Source: Noviherbaspirillum aerium (GTDB lineage: Bacteria > Pseudomonadota > Gammaproteobacteria > Burkholderiales > Burkholderiaceae_D). Taken from it: 64,000 bases of DNA. A model generated the notes under the pieces. That model searched no databases. It was given only the letters and a program-made list of their open reading frames with translations, and was not told the origin of the DNA. The position numbers and the translations under genes were made by a program. The DNA lies in the NCBI RefSeq assembly GCF_008929045.1, contig NZ_VFAH01000012.1:62001-126000 (forward strand), given 5' to 3'. How positions within the stretch are numbered: the stretch's first letter is position 1; each line of letters begins with the position of its first letter. Below, one piece after another: positions 41,426-51,000 of the stretch.

Positions 41426-42001
41426 TTACTTTTTGGCGGCGCGGCTGGTGGCCTTGGCTGCGGCAGCCGCAGGCTGAGTCAACTGCGTGACTGCCTGGTT
41501 CAGGTTGGTTTCGATCGTATCGGCGGCCTGCTTGGCGGTCTTGTTGAACTGCTCATAGCCGGCGCTGGCATTGCCGACCGCGGACTTGAAGAGAGCGATC
41601 GCGTTTTCCGAACCTGCCGGCGCGTTCTTCGTCACTTCATCGATCAGGTTCAGCAGCTTGCGGCTGTTTTCTGCGATCTGCGCTTCGGCTGCCTTGCTGA
41701 ATTCTGCCTGGACGTCCGATGCAATGCTTGCCAGTTGACGGCCGTAGGCAAGCGCCTTCTCGGTATTCGGCTGGCTCTGTGCCGTGGCGAGGGTCAGCCA
41801 TTCCTGGGGATCTTTCACCGTCAGCAGCTGCTTGACTGCCGCGTTCGACGCTTCGATCGAGGATTTGAAGGTGGTCAGGTTGAGATCCACGACTTTTTCC
41901 AGTCCTTCGACAGTCTTGCTGGTCAGTGCGGACAGTACGGCAAGCTGGGCTTCGACGCTGGCTTTGGAGGCGGTAGAGAATTGCTCGGGAATCGCAAACA
42001 T
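41426..42001 (-). CDS. phaP: Phasin (PHA granule-associated protein)
   Basis: A 191-residue amphipathic helical protein beginning MFAIPEQFSTASKASVEAQLAVLSALTSK, the typical opening of beta-proteobacterial phasins (Phasin_2), and ending in an Ala/Lys-rich tail (AAAAAKATSRAAKK). It coats polyhydroxybutyrate granules and limits their size. Strong features for expression are a clear GGAG site, a bidirectional terminator and an upstream palindrome that may bind the PHA repressor. The PHA-system gene at 20231 is its only visible functional relative here. Confidence 0.92.
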   Translation of the reverse strand: MFAIPEQFSTASKASVEAQLAVLSALTSKTVEGLEKVVDLNLTTFKSSIEASNAAVKQLLTVKDPQEWLTLATAQSQPNTEKALAYGRQLASIASDVQAEFSKAAEAQIAENSRKLLNLIDEVTKNAPAGSENAIALFKSAVGNASAGYEQFNKTAKQAADTIETNLNQAVTQLTQPAAAAAKATSRAAKK

Positions 42002-42059
42002 GATGGTCTCCTGGAGAGAAGTGCTTCGTTTGAAAGAAAAGACGCACTCGGATCATGTT

Positions 42060-42075
42060 TTGTGCGTCGCAACAA
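42060..42075. promoter_or_regulatory. Palindrome upstream of the phasin gene, candidate PhaR operator
   Basis: TTGTGCGTCGCAACAA contains the perfect palindrome TGCG-T-CGCA and lies 59-74 bp before the phasin start codon. PhaR of related beta-proteobacteria represses phasin genes through TGC/GCA-containing sites near this position. The match to a PhaR site is from memory and position. Confidence 0.4.
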
Positions 42076-42250
42076 TTCGCATTGTAGGGAAATTTTTTGG
42101 CGAGTCAATAACTTCTGCCGCGAAGCGCAAAAATTGGATGCTCATCTCGGAATGAAACAGCAAGGCTTGCATCAGGGGACTGCCAAGCCGGCCTTGCTTC
42201 TGCCGGCAGACGGCTTGGGTGCTAAACTGGATCGCTTTCCCTTCTGATGC

Positions 42251-43195
42251 ATGATGCAAGAGCCCCGGTTGAAAGCCTTCTACAGCGATCATTTCGTCCT
42301 GCCCCTTCCGCCCGGGCATCGTTTCCCCATGCAGAAATACCGGCTTCTGCGCGAAAGCGTGGCAGCGTCTGTGCCGCAGGCGAGCTTCGAGGAAGCGCCG
42401 TGGACGACCGATGGCGTGCTCGCGCTGGCACATCATCCGCGCTATATAGAAAGGGTGACGCAGGGCGACCTGTCCGACAAGGAACAGAAGGCGATCGGAT
42501 TTCCCTGGACACCGCAGATGGTCGAGCGCTCGCGGCGCTCGGCCGGCGCCACCATTTCAGCCTGCCGGGCCGCGTTCGGTTCCGGCGTCGCCGTCAATCT
42601 GGCCGGCGGGACCCATCATGCGTATGCCGATCACGGCGAAGGGTTCTGCATCTTCAATGATGCCGCCATCGCCGCCCGGCTCATGCAGGCGGAGCGCCGC
42701 GCACGGCGTGTCGCCATCATCGATCTCGATGTCCACCAGGGCAACGGCACGGCCTCGATACTGGCCAGCGATGAATCGGTCTTCACCTTCTCCGTTCACG
42801 GTCAGAACAATTATCCATTTACCAAGGAATCCAGCGATCTCGATATCGCGCTGCCCGACGGCGTGGGCGACGAAGACTATCTCGCCAGCCTGGGCGAAGG
42901 ACTCGATACGCTGTTCGCGCGGTTCGCGCCCGATCTGATCATCTATCTCGCCGGCGCCGATCCGCACGAAGGCGACCGGCTGGGCAAGATGAAGCTGACG
43001 ATGAGCGGACTCGCCGCACGCGACCGGATGGTGCTCGACCGTGCAAGGGAGCGCCGGCTGCCGGTGGCCATCGCGATGGCAGGCGGTTATGGCAAGAATA
43101 TCCAAGACACGGTAGCTATCCACCTGCAGACTATTAGGATTGCCTCCACTTATGCCGGTCCTGCCGGTGCTGACCAGACTGTATCCGCCGAATGA
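42251..43195 (+). CDS. Histone deacetylase-family deacylase
   Basis: A 314-residue zinc hydrolase of the arginase/deacetylase fold. It has the HDAC active-site blocks: GGTHHAYADHGEGFCIFND (tandem His pair), IIDLDVHQGNGT (Asp-x-His zinc ligands), LAGADPHEGDRLG (third Asp ligand) and AMAGGYGKN (catalytic Tyr). It resembles the short class-IV-like bacterial group. Likely substrates are acetylated polyamines or lysines. Its stop overlaps the next start by four bases. Start at the first of two adjacent ATGs. Confidence 0.88.
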   Translation: MMQEPRLKAFYSDHFVLPLPPGHRFPMQKYRLLRESVAASVPQASFEEAPWTTDGVLALAHHPRYIERVTQGDLSDKEQKAIGFPWTPQMVERSRRSAGATISACRAAFGSGVAVNLAGGTHHAYADHGEGFCIFNDAAIAARLMQAERRARRVAIIDLDVHQGNGTASILASDESVFTFSVHGQNNYPFTKESSDLDIALPDGVGDEDYLASLGEGLDTLFARFAPDLIIYLAGADPHEGDRLGKMKLTMSGLAARDRMVLDRARERRLPVAIAMAGGYGKNIQDTVAIHLQTIRIASTYAGPAGADQTVSAE

Positions 43196-44100
43196 AAGCC
43201 ATCACTCCGCCGACTTCCATGGCGTCGGGCAACAACAGCCCGATGCTCTCCGCCATGCCCTTCGTGTTCGTCCTGATCTGGAGCACCGGCTTCATCGTTG
43301 CCAAGTTCGGCCTGCCTTATGCCCAACCTCTGAGTTTTCTGCTGTTGCGGTTCCTCGGCGTGCTGGCCGTCCTGCTGCCGCTGGTGCTTCTGATGCGGGC
43401 GCCCTGGCCTGTTGGTCGCGTGCGCCATATCGCCGTTGCCGGCGTGCTGGTGCAGGCGGGATATCTGGCGGGAGTATGGTGCGCTATCAAGGCCGGCATG
43501 CCGGCGGGACTGTCGGCGCTTATCGTCGGCATGCAACCCATTCTCACGGCGCTGGCTGCCCCCCTGATCGGTGAAACCGTGCGTCGGCAGCAGTGGCTCG
43601 GGCTGTGTTTCGGCATCGCCGGCGTGGGTCTGGTTGTCGCCAACAAGATTTCGCTGACGGGTCTCTCCTGGCAAAGCATAGCCCTATGCATCTTCGCGCT
43701 GCTCTCGATCACGATCGGAACGCTCTACCAGAAGCGTTATTGTCCAAATTTCGATCTGCGTACCGGCACCATCATCCAGTTTTCCGCTTCCATCGTGGTG
43801 GTGCTGCCGTTCGCCATCCTGTTCGAGCGTCTTGATCCCGGATTTTCAAGCGTGCAGTGGACGCCGCAGTTTATCGGCGCGCTGCTGTGGTCCATCCTTG
43901 CGCTTTCGATCGGCGCCATCTTCCTGCTGTTTGCACTGATACGGAAAAGCGCGGCGACACAGGTGACCAGCCTGATGTACCTGACGCCGCCGACAACGGC
44001 TGTCATGGCCTGGCTGATGTTCGGCGAGGCATTCAGCGTGACCGGCATCCTGGGAATGCTGCTTGCCGTGATCGGCGTTGCGCTTGTAGTAAAGAAGTGA
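43192..44100 (+). CDS. EamA (DMT) family transporter
   Basis: A 302-residue inner-membrane protein with ten hydrophobic helices in two EamA repeats. The first repeat starts MPFVFVLIWSTGFIVAKFGLPYAQPLSFLLLRF, the second carries the characteristic STIGTLYQKR-like and TPPTTAVMAWLMFGE motifs. Drug/metabolite superfamily members export amino acids or small metabolites; substrate unknown. It overlaps the deacylase gene (ATGA), suggesting an operon. Confidence 0.88.
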   Translation: MKAITPPTSMASGNNSPMLSAMPFVFVLIWSTGFIVAKFGLPYAQPLSFLLLRFLGVLAVLLPLVLLMRAPWPVGRVRHIAVAGVLVQAGYLAGVWCAIKAGMPAGLSALIVGMQPILTALAAPLIGETVRRQQWLGLCFGIAGVGLVVANKISLTGLSWQSIALCIFALLSITIGTLYQKRYCPNFDLRTGTIIQFSASIVVVLPFAILFERLDPGFSSVQWTPQFIGALLWSILALSIGAIFLLFALIRKSAATQVTSLMYLTPPTTAVMAWLMFGEAFSVTGILGMLLAVIGVALVVKK

Positions 44101-44259
44101 GGCGGTGGCATGTCCAGGCGCGTCATTGCTCATGCCGACGGGACGCCAGCGGTCGATTGGTTTACACTTCGCATCGCTTTGCAGCACAAGCAAACGATGA
44201 TCAGACCAGTGATCAGACTATAAGCATACCTGACCGAATCTTGATGGGAGACGCCGCTG

Positions 44260-44721
44260 ATGGAGCACAACAGAAAGCCTGAGAAACCACACCCTCTGTC
44301 CCGGAAGGATTTCAGGCATTTCTTGCCAATCACCACGCGCTGGATGGACAATGACGCCTATGGCCACGTGAACAATGTCGTGTATTACAGCTGGTTCGAT
44401 ACCGTGGTCAATCAGTTCCTTATCTCCAATGAGGTGCTGGATATCGAGAACGGCGCGGTCATCGGCCTGGTCATCGAGACGCAATGCAATTACTTTGCGT
44501 CGGTGGCTTTTCCGGAAGAGATCACGGCCGGACTGCGGGTCGCCAAGCTGGGGAATTCCAGCGTGCGTTATGAAGTGGCCATCTTCAGGGCGGGGGAAGA
44601 GCAGGCTTCCGCACAAGGACACTTTGTCCATGTGTATGTGGACCGGACTAGCCGCAAGCCGACTCAGTTACCCGAAAATCTGCGCGCCTTGCTGCAGACG
44701 ATCCAGCATGCTGTGGCGTAA
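44260..44721 (+). CDS. Acyl-CoA thioesterase (hotdog fold, 4HBT family)
   Basis: A 153-residue hotdog-fold enzyme. It has the family core TTRWMDNDAYGHVNNVVYYSWFDT, with the catalytic Asp of the DxxGHVNN motif, as in 4-hydroxybenzoyl-CoA thioesterases/YbgC-like proteins. It hydrolyses acyl-CoA in the cytoplasm; chain length is not known. The ATG at 44260 follows GGGAGA. Confidence 0.88.
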   Translation: MEHNRKPEKPHPLSRKDFRHFLPITTRWMDNDAYGHVNNVVYYSWFDTVVNQFLISNEVLDIENGAVIGLVIETQCNYFASVAFPEEITAGLRVAKLGNSSVRYEVAIFRAGEEQASAQGHFVHVYVDRTSRKPTQLPENLRALLQTIQHAVA

Positions 44722-44925
44722 ACGGTAAACAGTAGACAGTGGGAAATGACAATGCAGGTTGTTACAATGACTTACCTTGTCCCGCCGGCTGGTAGTTGAC
44801 AAATTGCAATTTCTTTCCTGGACTCAAGATTGCGGATAATCAAACAGTGTGAGAAATTTGTTTAAAACAATGCGCTAAGGCCTTAATTCCTTTGCTGATT
44901 TTCACTATTTTTCTAGACTGCAAGA

Positions 44926-44931
44926 TATAAT
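44926..44931 (+). promoter_or_regulatory. -10 box (TATAAT) of the endopeptidase gene
   Basis: A perfect TATAAT lies 32 bp before the start codon at 44963 in an AT-rich 240-bp spacer. The -35 region at the right distance (CACTAT) is poor, so an activator or another start may be involved. Confidence 0.5.
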
Positions 44932-44962
44932 TGCGGCTTGCAAGGATCAGGGAGGAGTGCAG

Positions 44963-46120
44963 ATGTTCAAGTCCGCGCTTGGTATTTTCATTTCATTATT
45001 CGCTTTCACCGTCGCGGCACCCGCAGTTCATGCCCAGGGTTCGGCCGCCGCAAAATCCGGTAAGAATCAAGTTTCCAAGAAAGCCGCTGCAAAAAAAACG
45101 GTTTCCAAGACTGCCGCCGTCAGGGTCAAGAAAACCGCAGCCACCGAGCGCCGCTCGGGCAAGAAAACCGTCAAGATTGCCGCCCAGTCATCCGCGCGTT
45201 CCGCCGGCGCCAATAACTCCAGGACAAAGCCGGGCTCAAGCTATCAGCGTGTCGCGTTCAGTCCGTCGCCCCCGGCCGTGCCTGCTGCGCCTCCGGTAAT
45301 GACGGCGGGCGACATGGCCGGACTGCACCTGACCCAGGATCCGCTGTCGCTCAAATCCAACGCGGCGGTTGTGATCGATCAGATGACCTCCCAGGTACTG
45401 TTTGAAAAGAACGCGTCCGTGCCGCTGCCCATCGCATCGCTGACAAAGCTGATGACGGCTATGATCGTCGTCGAGGCGCGGCAAAACATGGACGAGGTCC
45501 TGGAAGTCACGACCGACGATATCGACCGCGAAAAGAACAGTACGTCGCGCCTGCGGGTGGGTTCCCATATGAGCAGGGCCAACATGCTGCACATCGCCCT
45601 GATGAGCTCGGAAAACCGTGCCGCGTCCGCGCTCGGTCGCAACTATCCCGGCGGCTTGCCTGCTTTCGTGGCGGCCATGAATACGAAGGCGAAAGCCCTC
45701 GGCATGAACGATACCCGTTATGTCGATTCAACCGGCCTGTCCAGCCATAATGTCGCAAGCGCCCGTGACTTGGCTAAGCTGGTCGTTGCTGCCTATCAGT
45801 ATCCGGTCATCCGGGATTACTCTACCAATGCCCGCTATGCGGTGGACACCGGCGCCGGTCATCAGCTTCAATACATCAATTCCAATCGTCTCGTTCTGAA
45901 CCCCAGCTGGGAAATTGGTCTTCAAAAGACTGGCTATATTTCCGAGGCGGGACGTTGTCTCCTGATGCAGAGCCGCATCGACGGCAGGCCGGTCATCATG
46001 GTCTTCCTCGACTCCAAGGGCAAGGATTCACGCTTGGCCGATGCCGGCCGCGTGCGCAAGTGGCTGGAATCAAGCAAGCCACAGACGCTGGTTCAGGCGT
46101 CGGCCCGCCACGGGGGATGA
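44963..46120 (+). CDS. pbpG: D-alanyl-D-alanine endopeptidase (PBP7/PbpG-type serine peptidase)
   Basis: A 385-residue periplasmic peptidoglycan endopeptidase of the S11 family. After a signal peptide (about residues 1-24) comes a Lys/Ala-rich basic linker to about residue 90 and a Pro-rich stretch. The catalytic domain carries the three penicillin-binding motifs: SLTK at residues 159-162, SEN at 216-218 and KTG at 322-324. Family members are normally about 300 residues; the extra length is the linker. The ATG at 44963 has GGAGGA six bases upstream. Confidence 0.9.
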   Translation: MFKSALGIFISLFAFTVAAPAVHAQGSAAAKSGKNQVSKKAAAKKTVSKTAAVRVKKTAATERRSGKKTVKIAAQSSARSAGANNSRTKPGSSYQRVAFSPSPPAVPAAPPVMTAGDMAGLHLTQDPLSLKSNAAVVIDQMTSQVLFEKNASVPLPIASLTKLMTAMIVVEARQNMDEVLEVTTDDIDREKNSTSRLRVGSHMSRANMLHIALMSSENRAASALGRNYPGGLPAFVAAMNTKAKALGMNDTRYVDSTGLSSHNVASARDLAKLVVAAYQYPVIRDYSTNARYAVDTGAGHQLQYINSNRLVLNPSWEIGLQKTGYISEAGRCLLMQSRIDGRPVIMVFLDSKGKDSRLADAGRVRKWLESSKPQTLVQASARHGG

Positions 46121-46157
46121 CAACACTTCCAATGATCAACAATTGATCTAGTGCAAT

Positions 46158-46190
46158 AACGGCTGCCGATCCCGCGCAGCCGTTTTTATT
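46158..46190 (+). terminator. Terminator of the endopeptidase gene
   Basis: A 9-bp stem (AACGGCTGC with GCAGCCGTT) followed by TTTTTATTT, 38 bp after the stop codon. Confidence 0.8.
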
Positions 46191-46195
46191 TATCT

Positions 46196-46405
46196 ATGTT
46201 ACATTGGGGTTTCTTGGCGCCAGCATATTTCTCCAATGAAATCAATGCATTGGAGAAAATTCAATACATGCTCTGCCGCAAGAAGACGATTTCGGCAGTT
46301 TTGTTCAACCTAGACGAACGGGAGCGGGAGCCGCTGCAAAATGTTGGAAAAGTCCAATCGATGCGGAAGCGGCCCGAGCAACCTTCGTTTTTTGATGTGT
46401 CCTGA
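46196..46405 (+). CDS. Possible small protein upstream of the histidine kinase gene
   Basis: A 69-codon frame starting MLHWGFLAPAYFSNEIN and ending six bases before the kinase start. There is no good ribosome site, base composition is AT-richer than the neighbours, and no family is recognised. It could be a leader peptide or chance. Confidence 0.2.
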   Translation: MLHWGFLAPAYFSNEINALEKIQYMLCRKKTISAVLFNLDEREREPLQNVGKVQSMRKRPEQPSFFDVS

Positions 46406-46411
46406 TTACCG

Positions 46412-47725
46412 GTGTTTACTCCAAAGGTCTTACTAGTCAATGATGATCCCGCGAGCCTGCTGGCCTTGGCCAGCTTGCTGACGGACCGTGAGAATTACGA
46501 AGTCATCACGGCGCGTTCGGGCGAGGAAGCATTGCGCAAGGTATTGACCCATGACTTTGCCGTTATCCTGCTTGATGTCAGCATGCCCAGCATGGATGGC
46601 TTCGAGACCGCGGAAGCGATTCATTCCCATCCGCGTTCGGCCGCAGTGCCCATCATCTTCGTTACCGCCCATTACGCCGACGAGATGAACCGCCTCAAGG
46701 GTTACCAGCGTGGCGCGGTCGATTATCTGTTTACTCCCATCATTCCGCAGATCCTGCAATCCAAGGTCGCGGTTTTCGTCGAACTGGCCAAGAAGAACCT
46801 CCAGCTGCAGCATCAGAAGAAAGAGCTGGAAAAACTCAACGAAGACTTGCAGGAACAGCGCAAACAGGACTTGCAGCACATCAACGAGCGGCGCCAGGCG
46901 GAAGAGGCGCTGCGCCAGTCGCAGGAAGAACTGCGCCAGCTGGCAAGCTACCAGGAACGCATCAAGGAAGACGAGCGCAAGCGGATTGCACGCGAGATTC
47001 ATGACGAACTCGGGCAAAATCTCCTCGCCCTGCGCATCGACATCGCCATGCTGCATGCCCGCACCGGCGCGACGCACCCGAAGCTGAACAAGAAGGTGCA
47101 TGGCGTGCTTGACCATATCGACAGCACGATGAAGGCAATGCGGGCCATCATCAACAACCTCCGGCCGACGGTGCTCGACCTCGGCCTGAACGCCGCCATC
47201 GAATGGCAGGTCAAGGAGTTCCAGCGGCGCACCGGCATTACCTGCGAGCTGATCATGCCGCCAACGGAACTGGTCATGGATGACGGGCGTGCGACCGCGC
47301 TGTTTCGCATCGTTCAGGAATCGCTCAACAATGTATTCCGTCATGCGCGTGCAACCAAGGCCAACATCGAGTTGACCTTGACCGAGACCAGGCTGCTGAT
47401 GAAGATTTCCGATAACGGAGTCGGCATCTTCCCGGGATGCAGGCGCAAGGCGAATTCCTTTGGTCTTGTCGGCATCAAGGAGCGTGTCAGCACGCTGGGC
47501 GGTGAATTCGAGATCCACACCGGGCAGGATATCGGGACCGCGCTGAGCGTATCCATACCATTGGATGATGCAATCGGAACGGAAAGCTCCGCTACCGAAA
47601 GCAAGCTCACACCCATGCTCTTCGACCGGCGCGCCAGCGATTCACTCGATTTGAAAATCGGCCGCAAGCGTTCTCCTGCCGCACGCCGCAAAAAAGAATC
47701 CAACAACACCAACGAAGTCACCTGA
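46412..47725 (+). CDS. Receiver-domain histidine kinase (REC-HisKA_3-HATPase)
   Basis: A 437-residue cytoplasmic signalling protein with no membrane segment. Residues 1-125 are a receiver domain with Asp11/Asp12 and phosphoryl acceptor Asp55 (LLDVSMPSMDGF). The Lys normally found before the last Pro is Thr108 (DYLFTPI). A coiled coil at 125-185 leads to a NarL-type HisKA_3 domain with His197 (AREIHDELGQNLLALRIDI), then the ATPase with SDNGVGI and GLVGIKERV. The C-terminus is basic. It starts with GTG at 46412 and has no clear ribosome site. No matching response regulator with DNA-binding output is nearby; the giant hybrid kinase follows. Confidence 0.85.
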   Translation: MFTPKVLLVNDDPASLLALASLLTDRENYEVITARSGEEALRKVLTHDFAVILLDVSMPSMDGFETAEAIHSHPRSAAVPIIFVTAHYADEMNRLKGYQRGAVDYLFTPIIPQILQSKVAVFVELAKKNLQLQHQKKELEKLNEDLQEQRKQDLQHINERRQAEEALRQSQEELRQLASYQERIKEDERKRIAREIHDELGQNLLALRIDIAMLHARTGATHPKLNKKVHGVLDHIDSTMKAMRAIINNLRPTVLDLGLNAAIEWQVKEFQRRTGITCELIMPPTELVMDDGRATALFRIVQESLNNVFRHARATKANIELTLTETRLLMKISDNGVGIFPGCRRKANSFGLVGIKERVSTLGGEFEIHTGQDIGTALSVSIPLDDAIGTESSATESKLTPMLFDRRASDSLDLKIGRKRSPAARRKKESNNTNEVT

Positions 47726-48096
47726 GCTTGAAGCGGCCCTGCCACTCAGGGCCTCTTGATATTTATCAAGAATCCTTCTCCTGGCATCCCAGCTCGACTT
47801 ATCTCGAATTGCCCATTAGCATTCTTTCGCCCAAAATATGACATTCCTTTCTTTTTGGAAAGGATGCGGTTTCTGGGTGGTGCTGTTGTTTTTTCACACG
47901 CAAAACTGGCTTGAGCAGTCTCTCTATCAGGATGCTGAACTGCGGCCCGGCCCTTTCCCTGCCCAACTGGTACGGATCATAATGATTATCTGAATACCAA
48001 GGCCATTGAGGAAAAACCGCAGTTTTCTTCGCAGCTTTCTTTTTCATCGCAGCGTATCTGCGATAACAGATTTTGATCAGAAGTGGGAGATCGTTG
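47726..48096. other. Spacer between the two kinase genes
   Basis: About 370 bp, AT-richer than the flanks. Besides the terminator hairpin it has CCTTTC/GAAAGG (about 47849-47866), a short stem around TTTTTG. It probably holds the promoter of the giant kinase gene. No gene is supported. Confidence 0.5.
47735..47760 (+). terminator. Probable terminator after the REC-kinase gene
   Basis: GGCCCTG (47735-47741) pairs with CAGGGCC (47747-47753) around a 5-nt loop ten bases after the stop, followed by TCTTGATATTT. The T-run is interrupted, so the strength is moderate. Confidence 0.5.
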
Positions 48097-51000
48097 ATGG
48101 ACACCAGGACCAAGTTGACCGATGAACTGGATGCCAAGCTGCTGCTGGGCGTCCTGACCGCGCTGAAAAAGGGGGACTTCTCCACGCGCATGCCGTCGGA
48201 CTTGACCGGCTTGGCAGGCAAGGTGGCAGACACGCTGAACGACATCATGGAGACCAACGAGCAGCTGACCCGGGAGATTACCGAAGTCAGCCGCGTGGTC
48301 GGGCGTGAAGGGCGTCTGACGCAGCGTGCGTCGCTCCCCAGCGTTGCGGGCGGCTGGGCAACCATTGTCAAATCCGTCAACACCCTGATCGATGACCTTG
48401 TGCATCCGACGACAGAGATGGCGCGGGTCATCGGCGCGGTCGCGAAGGGCGATCTCTCCCAGACCATGGCGCTCGATGTCGATGGCCGGCCGCTGAAGGG
48501 ACAGTTCCTGCGCGCCGCCTCCACGGCGAACACGATGGTGGACCAGCTGTCATCGTTTGCGTCGGAAGTAACGCGGGTGGCGCGTGAGGTGGGTACCGAG
48601 GGCAAGCTCGGCGGCCAGGCCAACGTGCCGGGTGTCGCGGGCACCTGGAAGGACTTGACCGACTCGGTCAACTCCATGGCGGGTAACCTGACGTCGCAGG
48701 TGCGTAACATCGCGGACGTGACCACGGCGGTGGCCAACGGCGACTTGTCCAAGAAAATCACCGTGGACGTGCGCGGCGAAATCCTGCAGCTGAAAGACAC
48801 GATCAACACCATGGTGGACCAGCTGCGCTCCTTCGCTTCCGAAGTGACACGGGTGGCGCGTGAGGTGGGTACCGAGGGCAAGCTCGGCGGCCAGGCTTAC
48901 GTGCCGGGCGTGGGCGGAACCTGGAAGGACTTGACCGACAACGTGAACTTCATGGCGTCGAACCTGACGGGCCAGGTGCGTAACATCGCGGAAGTGACGA
49001 CGGCGGTGGCGAACGGCGACCTGTCGAAAAAGATTACCGTGGACGTCAAGGGCGAGATTCTCGAATTGAAAGACACCATCAACGTGATGGTGGACCAGCT
49101 GTCATCGTTTGCGTCCGAAGTGACGCGGGTGGCGCGCGAGGTCGGTACGGAGGGGAAGCTCGGCGGTCAGGCGAAGGTTCCGGGCGTCGCGGGTACCTGG
49201 AAAGACTTGACCGACTCGGTGAACTCGATGGCGGGTAATCTGACCGCACAGGTGCGTAACATCGCGGACGTAACGACAGCGGTAGCGAACGGCGACCTGT
49301 CGAAGAAAATCACCGTGGACGTCAAGGGCGAGATCCTGGAACTGAAGAACACCATCAACGTGATGGTGGACCAGTTGAATTCCTTCGCCTCCGAAGTAAC
49401 GCGGGTGGCGCGTGAAGTGGGGACCGAAGGCAAGCTCGGCGGCCAGGCCAACGTGCCGGGTGTCGCGGGCACCTGGAAGGACTTGACCGACTCGGTCAAC
49501 TCGATGGCGGGTAACCTGACGTCGCAGGTGCGTAACATTGCCGACGTGACCACGGCGGTGGCCAACGGCGACCTGTCCAAGAAAATCACCGTGGACGTGC
49601 GTGGTGAGATTTTCGAATTGAAAAACACCATCAATGTGATGGTGGACCAGTTGAACTCCTTCGCGTCGGAAGTGACGCGGGTGGCGCGGGAGGTTGGCAC
49701 CGAAGGCAAGCTCGGCGGCCAGGCGCAGGTGAAGGGTGTGGGCGGTACGTGGAAGGACTTGACCGACAACGTCAACTTCATGGCGTCGAACCTGACCGGC
49801 CAGGTGCGTAACATTGCGGAAGTGACGACGGCGGTGGCGCGCGGCGACTTGTCCAAGAAGATCACCGTGGACGTCAAGGGGGAAATTCTCGAATTGAAGA
49901 ACACCATCAACGTGATGGTGGACCAGCTGTCATCGTTTGCGTCGGAAGTGACGCGGGTGGCGCGTGAGGTGGGTACCGAAGGCAAGCTCGGCGGCCAGGC
50001 CAACGTGCCGGGCGTTGCCGGCACCTGGAAGGACCTGACCGACTCGGTGAACTCGATGGCGGGTAACCTGACGTCGCAGGTGCGTAACATCGCGGACGTG
50101 ACCACGGCGGTGGCCAACGGCGACTTGTCCAAGAAAATCACGGTGGACGTGCGCGGCGAGATCCTGCAGCTGAAAGACACGATCAACACCATGGTGGACC
50201 AGCTGCGCTCCTTCGCGTCCGAAGTGACGCGGGTGGCGCGTGAGGTCGGCACCGAAGGCCGTCTCGGCGGCCAGGCGAACGTGCCCGGCGCGTCCGGCAC
50301 CTGGAAGGACTTGACCGACAACGTGAACTTCATGGCGTCGAACCTGACGGGCCAGGTGCGTAACATCGCGGAAGTGACGACGGCGGTGGCGCGCGGCGAC
50401 TTGTCCAAGAAGATCACCGTGGACGTCAAGGGGGAAATTCTCGAATTGAAGAACACCATCAACGTGATGGTGGACCAGCTGTCATCGTTTGCGTCGGAAG
50501 TAACGCGGGTGGCGCGTGAGGTGGGTACCGAAGGCAAGCTCGGCGGCCAGGCGCAGGTGGAAGGCGCGGCAGGTACCTGGAAGGACTTGACCGACAACGT
50601 CAACTTCATGGCGGCCAACCTGACCGCACAGGTGCGCGGTATCGCCGGCGTGGTGACCGCGGTGGCGAACGGCGACCTGAAGAAGAAGCTGACCGTGGCG
50701 GCGCGCGGTGAAATCGCAGCGCTGGCCAACACCATCAACGAGATGACCGATACGCTGGCGGTGTTCGCCGACCAGGCCACCACCGTGGCGCGCGAGGTCG
50801 GCGTGGAGGGTAAGCTGGGCGGGCAGGCAAGCGTGCCGGGTGCCGCAGGCACCTGGAAGGACCTGACCGAGAACGTCAACCAGCTCGCGGCCAACCTCAC
50901 CACGCAGGTGCGCGCGATTGCGGAAGTGGCCACCGCGGTGACCCGCGGCGACTTGTCGCGTTCGATCCAGGTGGAGGCGCGCGGCGAGGTGGCGGACCTC

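Noticed and set aside
47799-48881. 360-codon minus-strand frame across the start of the giant kinase gene
   Set aside because: It is antisense to the repeat region and the kinase promoter, and its sequence mirrors the repeats.
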